DNA of 37,091 nt from positions 1 through 37,091 of the forward strand of contig NZ_LQYA01000032.1 of the NCBI RefSeq assembly GCF_001531445.1, given 5' to 3'. Made by a program: the position numbers and the translations under genes. Below, piece by piece: positions 14,865 to 22,592 of the stretch. Under the pieces are notes generated by a model. That model made no database searches. It had not been told where the DNA came from and worked only from the letters and a program-made list of their open reading frames with translations. This DNA is from Sporosarcina koreensis. Its GTDB lineage: Bacteria > Bacillota > Bacilli > Bacillales_A > Planococcaceae. Numbering within the stretch: the stretch's first letter is position 1; the number at the start of each line of letters is the position of its first letter.

Positions 14865-15821
14865 TTAATGATGATGATGATGATGGTGTCCTCCCGACGC
14901 GTCGGGCTTCACTTGGCATAAAATTGAGTCGTCATGTTGATGGGCGGACGTCTCCATTTGAATTGTTACATGATGGATACTTTGGTGCAATAAGTCATGT
15001 TCGATACCTCGAAGCAATTGCTCACTTTCTGCAATTGTCATTTGATCGTCCACTACGGCATGGCAGGACAGTGCATTCAGTCCGCTCGTAATGGACCAAA
15101 CATGTAAATCATGAACGCTTAGAACACCTTTCGCATTACGGATCGTATGAATAATATCATCCATAACCACGTTTTGAGGCACCCCTTCCATCAGGACATG
15201 CAATCCAGACTTAGATACAAAGTAACCGCTCCGTAACACAAGAATGGCAACAATGACACTCGCCAATGGATCAGCCCAACCCCACCCGAAGAACATCATT
15301 AGCAGAGCCGCAGCAATCGCGCCTATCGAACCTAACATATCACTAATGACATGCAGATAAGCGCCTTTCATGTTCAAGTTCTCTTCAACATCGCCGCCGC
15401 GCATCATTATCCATGCGACCAAAATATTTACCGCCAATCCGATGCTGCTCACGATCAGCATGCCTGTCGTCGCAACTTCAGGCGGATTTGCAAAACGTTT
15501 TACCGCTTCATAGAAAATGAACAAAGCAATAACGATCAATGTGACGCCATTTAATACAGCAGCTAAAATCTCAAATCGCTTATAGCCGAACGTCTTGCTT
15601 TTACTTGCCACTTTTTCTCCCAACTTAAATGCAATCAACGCTATCGCTAATGAAATCGAATCGCTTAACATATGGCCGGCATCCGCCAATAGGGCAAGAC
15701 TGTTCGTCAAAAATCCGCCGACCGCTTCCACAATCATATACGTAGTAATGATGAGGAAGGAAATCAATAAAACTTTTTTATTCGCACCATGCGTATGGTC
15801 GTGTCCATGATCATGTCCCAC
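14865..15821 (-). CDS. czcD: Cation diffusion facilitator, CzcD-like Zn/Co exporter
   Basis: Membrane antiporter (318 aa) that moves Zn(II)/Co(II) out in exchange for protons. His-rich ends: MGHDHGHDHTHG and a terminal run of seven His. Six TM segments; the TM2 and TM5 metal-site signatures are visible (SLALLADAGHMLSDS with DxxxD-type H/D residues; HVISDMLGSIGA). The cytoplasmic C-terminal domain has LHVWSITSGLNALSCHAVV. It lies 21 nt after a CzrA-type zinc sensor gene, supporting zinc as substrate. TTG/ATG ambiguity is not an issue: ATG 15821 precedes the His-rich start. Confidence 0.92.
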   Translation of the reverse strand: MGHDHGHDHTHGANKKVLLISFLIITTYMIVEAVGGFLTNSLALLADAGHMLSDSISLAIALIAFKLGEKVASKSKTFGYKRFEILAAVLNGVTLIVIALFIFYEAVKRFANPPEVATTGMLIVSSIGLAVNILVAWIMMRGGDVEENLNMKGAYLHVISDMLGSIGAIAAALLMMFFGWGWADPLASVIVAILVLRSGYFVSKSGLHVLMEGVPQNVVMDDIIHTIRNAKGVLSVHDLHVWSITSGLNALSCHAVVDDQMTIAESEQLLRGIEHDLLHQSIHHVTIQMETSAHQHDDSILCQVKPDASGGHHHHHHH

Positions 15822-15842
15822 TTAAATACCCCCTGTACGTAA

Positions 15843-16178
15843 TTAATTATGCGTCGCGTGTTCAATTGCCTGTTTCAACAAATTCATAACATGATGGTCA
15901 TCTTCTGAATAATAAAGTGTCGTACCTTCTCTCCTAAACTTCACTAATCGTAAATTTTTTAAAAAACGCAATTGGTGAGAGACAGATGACTGACTCAGGT
16001 TCAATGTTTCGGCAATGTCATTTACTGAATGCTCTTCTTTGCACAATAAATTTAAAATCCGAATTCTCGTTGGATCACTTAACGCTTTAAATGTTTGGGA
16101 TACAACGAAAAGCGTTTCTTCATCCAAAAGTGGCGTATTTTCCTCCAAAACCTGCTCCACTCCATTCTTTTCACTCAT
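15843..16178 (-). CDS. czrA: ArsR/SmtB-family zinc sensor, CzrA-like
   Basis: Winged-helix repressor of 111 aa that leaves DNA on Zn(II)/Co(II) binding. The recognition helix is [21 protein letters not shown], and the wing has [11 protein letters not shown]. The alpha-5 metal site matches CzrA exactly in spacing: Asp94-x-His96, then His107 and His110 (DxH-x10-HxxH). The alpha-3N cysteine site of the ArsR/CadC type is absent. The ribosome site is GGAAGGGGG. First gene of czrA-czcD; an imperfect dyad of the SmtB/CzrA class lies over its promoter. Confidence 0.92.
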   Translation of the reverse strand: MSEKNGVEQVLEENTPLLDEETLFVVSQTFKALSDPTRIRILNLLCKEEHSVNDIAETLNLSQSSVSHQLRFLKNLRLVKFRREGTTLYYSEDDHHVMNLLKQAIEHATHN

Positions 16179-16203
16179 TTTTATTCCCCCTTCCTTACCT
16201 GCT

Positions 16204-16251
16204 TATATGAGCATATGTTCATATATTATGACCGATATGTATAAATGTCAA
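16204..16251 (-). promoter_or_regulatory. czrA promoter and CzrA-type operator
   Basis: Minus-strand TTGACA (16246-16251), 17-nt spacer, TAATAT (16223-16228). The dyad TATATGAACATATG-CTCATATA (16204-16225) overlaps the -10 and start; it matches the TGAAC-N-TTCA-type operators of SmtB/CzrA proteins with one substitution. Confidence 0.75.
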
Positions 16252-16355
16252 CCAATACATATGTTACCCCCCTATTTTTATGTACCCAAAATCATTACGT
16301 TATAACTGCAAATACCAAATTAACGAGGTTTCGATATGATTTATCGAACAATCTG

Positions 16356-16385
16356 TTTACATACCCTACACAGGTATTGTACTAT
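16356..16385 (+). promoter_or_regulatory. Promoter with embedded CsoR-like operator for the siroheme-reductase-like gene
   Basis: TTTACA (16356-16361), 18-nt spacer, TACTAT (16380-16385). The spacer is filled by ATACCCTACACAGGTAT (16361-16377). Layout identical to the copZ and His-rich-gene promoters, so copper control by CsoR is likely. Confidence 0.75.
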
Positions 16386-16426
16386 TTCATTGTTGGCAAT
16401 CGAAAAGAAAGGTGAGTAAAATCAAT

Positions 16427-17068
16427 ATGCAAACAGAGAAAAAGGTGAAACTAGCTGTTAACGGTGGAATATCGTTCGGAGCTATGTTAAATGCTAAACA
16501 ATTAACGGTCCTTGCCGACTATTTAGGAGATCAAGAGTTGGAGGTAACGACATTCCAGCAATTATATATTGAAGTGATCGAAAGCGATGTCGAATTCATT
16601 CAAAAGAAATTCGGCGAGGTCGGACTCTCTTGCTATCCGGTCGGGAATTTTGTAAAAAGCTTACGCCATTGCAACTTTTGTAAAGGGGCGGTGGAGGAAG
16701 GGATGCCTGTCGCAATCGAGCTGAATAAACGGATTGCAGGCAGACCCGTCCCGTTCACGCTCCGGCCTTCCTATACCGGCTGCCCGATCGGATGCGGCGA
16801 ACCGCTCGTCAATGACATCGGCGTTATCAAATCACGGAAAGGCTACGACTTATACATTGGCGGGAACGCAAAAGGCACTTATGCGAAAACAGGTATGCTT
16901 TTACTTGAGCAAGTGCAGCCTGACGAACTGTATGTAGCCGTTGATCAAGTGATCGATTTATATATAGAGAATGGCAAAAAACGTGAACCATTTTATAAAT
17001 TCGTCAATCGTTTTGGCATGGATAACATATTGCAATATGTTATGAATGGCTCGGCTCAAATTGAGTAG
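16427..17068 (+). CDS. Small single-unit nitrite/sulfite reductase-like (siroheme/4Fe-4S) protein
   Basis: 213 aa, one ferredoxin-like half-domain plus one haemoprotein domain of the nitrite/sulfite reductase family, about half a normal enzyme. It has PVGNFVKSLRHCNFCKGAV, ELNKRIAGRPVPFTLRPSYT and GCPIGCGEPLVNDIGV, then GYDLYIGGNAKG. The CxxxC of the 4Fe-4S/siroheme site is intact (CPIGC), but the first pair is CxxC (CNFC) where the family has CX5C. I prefer ATG 16427 with AAGGTGAG upstream; GTG 16412 is possible. Its promoter carries a CsoR-like box. The reaction is unknown; it might be a copper-sensitive Fe-S/siroheme protein or a sulfur-handling partner, which is inference. Confidence 0.8.
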   Translation: MQTEKKVKLAVNGGISFGAMLNAKQLTVLADYLGDQELEVTTFQQLYIEVIESDVEFIQKKFGEVGLSCYPVGNFVKSLRHCNFCKGAVEEGMPVAIELNKRIAGRPVPFTLRPSYTGCPIGCGEPLVNDIGVIKSRKGYDLYIGGNAKGTYAKTGMLLLEQVQPDELYVAVDQVIDLYIENGKKREPFYKFVNRFGMDNILQYVMNGSAQIE

Positions 17069-17141
17069 ACGTCTTTGAAATTAAAGAGAATACGATTTTT
17101 TTATCTTTCAGGGAAAAATTTATGATTATTAATAAATAAGG

Positions 17142-17178
17142 AAAGAGGCCATCCACCGGGATAGCCTCTTTTTATTTT
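17142..17178 (+). terminator. Convergent terminator (siroheme gene / yxeA)
   Basis: Stem AAAGAGGC (17142-17149) / GCCTCTTT (17164-17171) with T-rich tail TTTATTTTTA on plus; T-rich also on minus. Confidence 0.85.
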
Positions 17179-17528
17179 TAAAACTTCACCTTCTCCGGAA
17201 TGTCTGATGGCTGCACTTCGTCATAGGAAGTAACTTCATCTCCATTTTTCAAATATAGCTTCAAATACGCCCCTTCTCTCAACTCTTTCGCTGCGGAAAA
17301 TTCCACTTCGATCGATTCACCATTTTCTTTATAGGCAGTACCTGTATACAAATACCTTTTCATAATTTCACCCGACTCCAACTTAGTTTCTTCGACTGAG
17401 CTTTCAGCCGGAATTTGATAGTAAGCATTATCTTTTCCCATTCGATTGAAGTCCATCGTCGCCAAGGCAATGATCGCTCCAATTAGAAAAATGGCTAATA
17501 CGCCTACTGCAATTAAACCTTTCTTCAT
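17178..17528 (-). CDS. yxeA: YxeA family protein (DUF1093)
   Basis: 116-aa small protein with an N-terminal membrane anchor or signal (about residues 4-24) and an extracytoplasmic OB-fold-like domain: YYQIP, YTGTAYKENGE, LKLYLKNGDEVTSYDEV, and IPEKVKF at the end. In B. subtilis yxeA follows yxdLM, and the same order holds here: it starts 3 nt after the permease stop. Third gene of the ATPase-permease-yxeA operon. It probably assists sensing or detoxification of a cell-wall-active peptide; the molecular role is unknown. Confidence 0.88.
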   Translation of the reverse strand: MKKGLIAVGVLAIFLIGAIIALATMDFNRMGKDNAYYQIPAESSVEETKLESGEIMKRYLYTGTAYKENGESIEVEFSAAKELREGAYLKLYLKNGDEVTSYDEVQPSDIPEKVKF

Positions 17529-17531
17529 CTA

Positions 17532-19394
17532 TTATCCCTCCAAATAGCTTCTTCTAATTAATTTATTGAAGTTATGAACTGTGGCAATATAATAAACCGC
17601 ATAAATTAACGTGTAAGCAACCATCCAAATAACGACCGGAACTAAGAAATCCATCATGAGCAAGTTTGAGGTAGCGGTCAACGCTACACCTCCATGAATT
17701 AATCCTAATAGGAGTGGTGCAATGAAAATGACACCGACTTGCCCGCGAATCGTTCGCTTCATATCTTTGTTCGACACGCCGATTTTGTGAAGAATCGCGT
17801 ACTTCGCTTTATCTTCTTCCGCCTCCGTCATCATTTTAAAGAAAATGATGCTTCCTGTAGCGACAAGGAAAACAAGTCCTAAGAAACTTCCTACGAATAA
17901 TAGAGCTCCTAATGACTCGATGGAGCTATTGTAATCAGCTGTCGCGCTTGAAAAATTCTCTGCCGCCTCCGCCAATTCGTTGGATACTTCGATCTGTTTT
18001 TTGTAATCGATGACGTTAACAGCTTGCAGCAATTTCTCATCAGAATCCATTTCTTCATATAATTGATCCGGCACAACTATTGCATTTGCGCCTAATGTAC
18101 CTACATTGAATAATGCTTGATCAAAAAACTTCGCAACTTTGTAATCGGTATCGTTGATAATGACAGATTCCAATTTGTCGGACCATCTTTCATCATAATA
18201 GGCATCAATTGCGAAGATTTCACTTTCCTGCAGCTTTTGAACTTCAGGCCACTTTAAGTTCTTTGCCAACGTATGATAAGTAGTCTCATCAATGACAGCG
18301 TATTCCATTTCATAAGAAGCGAGCGGAACGCGGATCATTTTGCTATTGAACGAAACTTCCGATTCGATGATCGCAGGGTCAATCGTCTGTGGATCCCCCT
18401 CCCACATATAAGTGTAAGGCGTATACATTTCCACATTTTTTTCGGCATTATAATAAACCCCGAATACTGCTCCTCCTGAAGTGATCGTCGTTGCACTCAG
18501 CACAGTAATGATCGTCAATGTTTTCGCATTTCCCCTAATACGGTAAAGCAATTGGGAAGCAGTCATCATATGAAGACCCTTCCAAGCCCAGTGCGGGTTT
18601 CTTTTCAACGCAGACAATACATATACAAGAACGCTATGGAACAGTAAATACGATCCGATTACAGTCAACGCGATAATAACGATCGGTGTCGCCAACCCTA
18701 ATACCCGCCATACTTCTGAGTCCATTAAATCTTGCAAGGCAATTACATATGCGGCAGCCAATGCCAACACACCCAAAAACACTGTCACGATACGCGCTTT
18801 CGGTACTTCCTCGCCCTTTTTCTCTGCATGGAATAGGTCTATTAACTTGAAACGGTAGATAACCCGATACCCCATCAATGAAGTGACTAAAAAGATGATA
18901 AAAAATACAATAACAGTATTAATAAGCGCACTTGTTGAAAATGTAAATCCTGCAACGACATCAAGCCCCATTAACTTCAATAAAATGCTTAACAAAGCGC
19001 GGGAGAGCAAAAATCCTAATACGACCCCAATGATGAGCGATAGCAGTCCGATTACCATGTTTTCAAAAAACATAAGAAATCCGATTGAACGCTTTCGCAC
19101 GCCAAGCAAGGAGTAAAGCGCGACTTCCTTTTTCCTCTTTTTCATGAAAAAAGAATTGGAGTATAGTATGAAAATCGCTACAAAGATCATAAGTACAAAT
19201 GCAGCGGCGCCCATCACCCCCTGAATCTGCTTCGACGTTTCAGCCGCCCCGCTAATATCATTGCTATATTTCAAAGTCGCAAATGTAAAGTAAATGAGGA
19301 TGGAAAATACAGTAGATCCGATGTAAAGCGAATAGCTTTTCATATTGCGGCGTATATTTTTTACCGCCAAATCAAATAACGTCATTTGTTTCAC
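17532..19394 (-). CDS. BceB/YxdM-type ABC transporter permease
   Basis: 620-aa permease of the peptide-detoxification (BceAB/YxdLM) type. Ten predicted TM helices: about 20-41, 62-83, 105-135, 150-174, 197-216, 228-258, 282-305, then a large extracytoplasmic domain of about 190 residues (307-495), then 500-528, 552-578 and 583-608. FtsX-like segments surround the first TM blocks (LYSLLGVRKRSIGFLMFFEN; ILHKIGVSNKDMKRTIRGQ). The ECD is the expected binding site for bacitracin-like or antimicrobial peptides. It overlaps the ATPase gene by 23 nt, indicating coupling. Substrate not readable from sequence. Confidence 0.9.
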   Translation of the reverse strand: MKQMTLFDLAVKNIRRNMKSYSLYIGSTVFSILIYFTFATLKYSNDISGAAETSKQIQGVMGAAAFVLMIFVAIFILYSNSFFMKKRKKEVALYSLLGVRKRSIGFLMFFENMVIGLLSLIIGVVLGFLLSRALLSILLKLMGLDVVAGFTFSTSALINTVIVFFIIFLVTSLMGYRVIYRFKLIDLFHAEKKGEEVPKARIVTVFLGVLALAAAYVIALQDLMDSEVWRVLGLATPIVIIALTVIGSYLLFHSVLVYVLSALKRNPHWAWKGLHMMTASQLLYRIRGNAKTLTIITVLSATTITSGGAVFGVYYNAEKNVEMYTPYTYMWEGDPQTIDPAIIESEVSFNSKMIRVPLASYEMEYAVIDETTYHTLAKNLKWPEVQKLQESEIFAIDAYYDERWSDKLESVIINDTDYKVAKFFDQALFNVGTLGANAIVVPDQLYEEMDSDEKLLQAVNVIDYKKQIEVSNELAEAAENFSSATADYNSSIESLGALLFVGSFLGLVFLVATGSIIFFKMMTEAEEDKAKYAILHKIGVSNKDMKRTIRGQVGVIFIAPLLLGLIHGGVALTATSNLLMMDFLVPVVIWMVAYTLIYAVYYIATVHNFNKLIRRSYLEG

Positions 19395-20139
19395 CGCCTA
19401 CTTGCGATAGCTCATCCAAAATCATTTGGAAAAATTCCTTGCGCGTCTTCCTTCCTCGCAATATCTCTTTCGACAGCTGACCATCTTTTATGAATAAAAT
19501 ACGTCTGCAAAAACTTGCGGCATACGCATCATGCGTTACCATCATGATCGTCGCTTCATGCTTTTCGTTCAGCGAGCTCATGCTTTCCAACAAATCTGTT
19601 GCCGACTTCGAATCCAATGCGCCGGTCGGTTCATCCGCAAAAATGATTTTCGGTTTGGAAATCAATGCACGACTCGCCGCTGTACGCTGTTTCTGACCGC
19701 CCGAAATTTGATAAGGATATTTATCAAGCAAATTGGAAATGCCAAATGTCGCTGCAATTTCCTCTACACGTTCTTTAATTACTGCAGGTTTTTTCTTTGC
19801 GATCGCAAGCGGCAATAAAATATTTTCACGAACCGTCAATGAATCCAACAAGTTATAATCCTGGAAGATGAATCCTAAGTGGTCGCGCCTAAAATCCGCA
19901 AGCTTCTCTTCATCCATTTTTGCGATATTGTCCGTTCCAATTAAAATATCTCCGCTTGTAGGTGTATCGATTGTTGCTAATATATTTAGCAATGTCGATT
20001 TACCCGCTCCTGAAGGGCCCATGACACCGACAAATTCTCCATGGTCGATTTCAAATGATATATTTTCAAGCGCATTGAACACATTCACGCCTTTTCCATA
20101 TGCTTTTTCAACATTCTTTACAAGTAATAATGGCTCCAT
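19372..20139 (-). CDS. BceA/YxdL-type ABC transporter ATP-binding protein
   Basis: 255-aa ATPase partner of the permease. Walker A GPSGAGKST, Q-loop FQDYNLLDSL, signature ISGGQKQRTAASRAL, Walker B KIIFADEPTGALDS, and switch His in MMVTHDAYAA. The signature SGGQKQR and the GALDSKSA D-loop are typical of LolD/BceA-type mechanotransmission ATPases. First gene of a three-gene operon. Its promoter contains repeat sites shared with the DUF418 gene downstream of the divergent two-component system. Confidence 0.93.
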   Translation of the reverse strand: MEPLLLVKNVEKAYGKGVNVFNALENISFEIDHGEFVGVMGPSGAGKSTLLNILATIDTPTSGDILIGTDNIAKMDEEKLADFRRDHLGFIFQDYNLLDSLTVRENILLPLAIAKKKPAVIKERVEEIAATFGISNLLDKYPYQISGGQKQRTAASRALISKPKIIFADEPTGALDSKSATDLLESMSSLNEKHEATIMMVTHDAYAASFCRRILFIKDGQLSKEILRGRKTRKEFFQMILDELSQVGGETNDVI

Positions 20140-20162
20140 TTATTCGCACCTCTTTCGTATAT

Positions 20163-20220
20163 CCTTACTATACTCGGCGAACCTTAAGCCAAATTTACTC
20201 CTGCCTTACATTATCCTTAA
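20163..20220 (-). promoter_or_regulatory. Transporter operon promoter with TTAAGG/GTAAGG activator sites
   Basis: Minus strand: TTAAGG (20215-20220), N5, GTAAGG (20204-20209), N16, TTAAGG (20182-20187), N9, -10 TATAGT (20167-20172); a further GTAAGG lies at 20163-20168. The 11/22-bp phasing is typical of OmpR-family response regulators. There is no good -35 hexamer, so activation is expected. The same layout recurs at 22501-22554. Confidence 0.75.
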
Positions 20221-20285
20221 ATACGGGCGGGGTGTGGTAAATTGCATTATACTTGAGCAAAGAAGCTTGAAAGGATGTGTTGGAT

Positions 20286-20987
20286 TTGCCGAAACCACGA
20301 ATCTTAATCGTAGATGACGAAAGCGATCTGCGTCATTTAATGAAAACCGCGCTTATGAAGGAAGGTTTTACGGAGATTGAAACCGCAGGCTCCGTTCGGG
20401 AAGGTTGGGAGCAATTCGAGTCGTTTTCACCCGATATCGCAATTTTGGACATCATGCTTCCGGACGGAGAAGGCTATGATTTATGCAAAAGGATACGGGA
20501 GGTTTCCCATATCCCGATCTTATTCTTGTCAGCAAAATCCGACGAGACCGATAAGATTCTGGGTCTTGCTCTTGGAGGCGATGATTATATTACTAAACCA
20601 TTCAGTCCCAAGGAAGTCGCCTTCAGAGTAAAAGCCCAATTAAGACGGGCAGGATATCATGAAGCAGAGATGGCTTCCCAACCTAAGCCGCTCACTATTG
20701 GACCGTTTTCAATGAACGAAGCGGAAACCGAAGTGAAGAAGAATGGGGAAATGTTGGAGCTAACTGCTAAGGAAATTGGATTATTAGCTTGTTTCATGCA
20801 TAACCCGAACCAAATCTTAAGCAAAGAGACACTTTTTGAACGTGTTTGGGGAGAAGATTTTTTCGGTGCGGATAATACGTTGATGGTCCATATTCGCCGT
20901 CTCCGTGAGAAAATCGAAGATCAGCCGTCAAAGCCAATCTATCTTACAACTGTAAAAGGATTAGGCTATAAATTCATTGCGAAATAG
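20286..20987 (+). CDS. OmpR-family response regulator of the transporter module
   Basis: About 233 aa. The receiver has the acidic pair in LIVDDESD, the phosphorylation Asp in ILDIMLPDGEGYD, and Lys in DDYITKPFSP. The C-terminal winged helix has LTAKEIGLLACFMHNP, WGEDFFGADNTLMVHIRRLR and TVKGLGYKF. The start is uncertain: GTG 20277, TTG 20280 and TTG 20286 are all in frame; AAGGAT at 20271-20276 fits TTG 20286 best by spacing, and the product then starts MPKPRILIVDD as in relatives. It is divergent from the ATPase gene and 8 nt ahead of the kinase gene. It is the likely activator of both repeat-bearing promoters. Confidence 0.92.
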   Translation: MPKPRILIVDDESDLRHLMKTALMKEGFTEIETAGSVREGWEQFESFSPDIAILDIMLPDGEGYDLCKRIREVSHIPILFLSAKSDETDKILGLALGGDDYITKPFSPKEVAFRVKAQLRRAGYHEAEMASQPKPLTIGPFSMNEAETEVKKNGEMLELTAKEIGLLACFMHNPNQILSKETLFERVWGEDFFGADNTLMVHIRRLREKIEDQPSKPIYLTTVKGLGYKFIAK

Positions 20988-20995
20988 GTGATTCG

Positions 20996-22375
20996 ATGAA
21001 ATGGAAGTTGACAGTTCGTTACTTATTTTCGGTCCTAAGCATTGTTTTCATCGTCGTTTTCGTCAATTTATTTGTCTTGATTGGCGTCCTTTATAACCAA
21101 CAGATGAAGAGCAATGACAACATAACTGCCGATACCGGTGAAAATTTCACCCGCCAATTTTCCCGCTATCTATCGATTGAAAACGGGCAGCCCGTCATTT
21201 CGGAAGAAGGAGTCCAAGCACTTCAGGAATTTGGCGGCTGGCTCCAAGTATTAGATTCAAACGGACAAGTCATCACCGCCGCCCTGTCGCCTTCAGATGC
21301 ACCTACACACTATAGTCCAATTGAACTCGTACATATTTACAAATACATGGACGACCGATTTACAACGTATTACATCGGTCAATTTGAAGAGTACAGCTAT
21401 CTATTGGGCGTCAAAGATTCTGCGGAAGAGCGTATTGTCTTCATGTTCAACGTCAAATCCTTCCTCTCTTATCTGTCAAAAGCATTCGTTGGCATTACAA
21501 TTGCCGATTTGCTTATCGCAATGCTTGTCGGATTGCTGTTCAGCGTGATTATCACAAAACCGGTTTCGTACATGATCGACCGGATTTCCCAGCTGAAAGA
21601 GCGTAATTTTTCCACTCAGAAAATGAAACGCCAAGGTATTTTCAAACCGGTATTTTCAAATTTGAATTCCGTCTCTGAAACACTACAAGCACATGAAGAA
21701 GAGCGTACTAAACTTGAAAAAATGCGTGAAGAGTGGATAAGCAACGTTTCGCACGATTTGAAGACGCCACTCGCATCCATTCAAGGCTTCGCGGAATTGC
21801 TGCGCGACCAAGACGTGACAGAATCGGAACGTGCAGATTATGCGGAAATTATTGAACGAAAATCAAGATATATGAAAGAGCTATTAGATGATTTCAATTT
21901 AACGATGCGCCTGCGCAATCAAGAAATGCCGCTCAATCGTGAAGACACCCGCCTGGAAAGCTTTGTCCGAGAAATAGTCATAGACGTCTTGAACGACCCG
22001 AAATACTGCGATTGTGCAATTTCCTTCAACAGCGATGCATCAGACCTCAAGTGGAATATTGATCGTCATCTAATGAAGCGGGCAGTTTTAAATTTTATCA
22101 ACAACGCGATTATCCACAATGATAGTGACATCCAAATCACCGTCAGCGTAATGGCAAATGGACTAACAATCGAAGACAATGGAAAAGGCATTGCAAAGAG
22201 TGACATGAATCAGATTTTCGACCGCTATTACAGAGGGACAAATACGGAAGATATACATGGGACCGGCCTCGGGCTTGCCATCTCTAGAGACATTATCGAA
22301 GCACATGGGGGAAGCATCACCTTGACGAGCGAAATCGGTGAGGGAACTAAAGTGAAGATTCGGATGGAAGAATGA
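20996..22375 (+). CDS. Sensor histidine kinase with extracytoplasmic sensor domain
   Basis: 459 aa: TM1 about 10-33, extracytoplasmic domain of about 130 residues, TM2 about 165-187, HAMP, HisKA with phospho-acceptor His253 (SNVSHDLKTPLAS), and HATPase with N-box NFINNAIIH, G1 DNGKGI and G2 GTGLGLAISR. Unlike the intramembrane BceS/YxdK kinases (about 330 aa, almost no outer loop) that normally pair with such transporters, this kinase has a full sensor domain. It follows the response regulator by 8 nt; ribosome site AGGTGATTCG. Signal unknown; probably a cell-wall-active compound. Confidence 0.92.
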   Translation: MKWKLTVRYLFSVLSIVFIVVFVNLFVLIGVLYNQQMKSNDNITADTGENFTRQFSRYLSIENGQPVISEEGVQALQEFGGWLQVLDSNGQVITAALSPSDAPTHYSPIELVHIYKYMDDRFTTYYIGQFEEYSYLLGVKDSAEERIVFMFNVKSFLSYLSKAFVGITIADLLIAMLVGLLFSVIITKPVSYMIDRISQLKERNFSTQKMKRQGIFKPVFSNLNSVSETLQAHEEERTKLEKMREEWISNVSHDLKTPLASIQGFAELLRDQDVTESERADYAEIIERKSRYMKELLDDFNLTMRLRNQEMPLNREDTRLESFVREIVIDVLNDPKYCDCAISFNSDASDLKWNIDRHLMKRAVLNFINNAIIHNDSDIQITVSVMANGLTIEDNGKGIAKSDMNQIFDRYYRGTNTEDIHGTGLGLAISRDIIEAHGGSITLTSEIGEGTKVKIRMEE

Positions 22376-22500
22376 TTAAAAACGTCATGGGCAAGGCTGA
22401 CAAAATGTAGAAATAGAAATCGGGTTAACGATATACCAGCCCTCTTAAAGTCACTTTCCCCTCTTGTCATTTCCCTTGACATGTTAATTTTGAAGCGTTT

Positions 22501-22554
22501 TTAAGGTTAATGTAAGGTTTACATTAATATCGTGTAAGGTTGGATCGATATACT
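22501..22554 (+). promoter_or_regulatory. DUF418 gene promoter with the same activator-site layout
   Basis: TTAAGG (22501-22506), N5, GTAAGG (22512-22517), N16, GTAAGG (22534-22539), N9, -10 TATACT (22549-22554). Identical spacing to the transporter promoter at 20163-20220, with no separate -35. Confidence 0.75.
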
Positions 22555-22592
22555 AACTTTATTAAGTTTATTTTTAAAAAGGAGTATTAAAG

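Noticed and set aside
15826..15842. Further CsoR-like box between czrA and the CDF gene
   Set aside because: ATACCC end present but the far end does not match; it lies inside an operon without a promoter.
16262..16276. C-rich GTTACCCCCCTAT as an additional CsoR operator
   Set aside because: Lacks the 17-bp ATAC...GTAT frame and is far from either promoter core.
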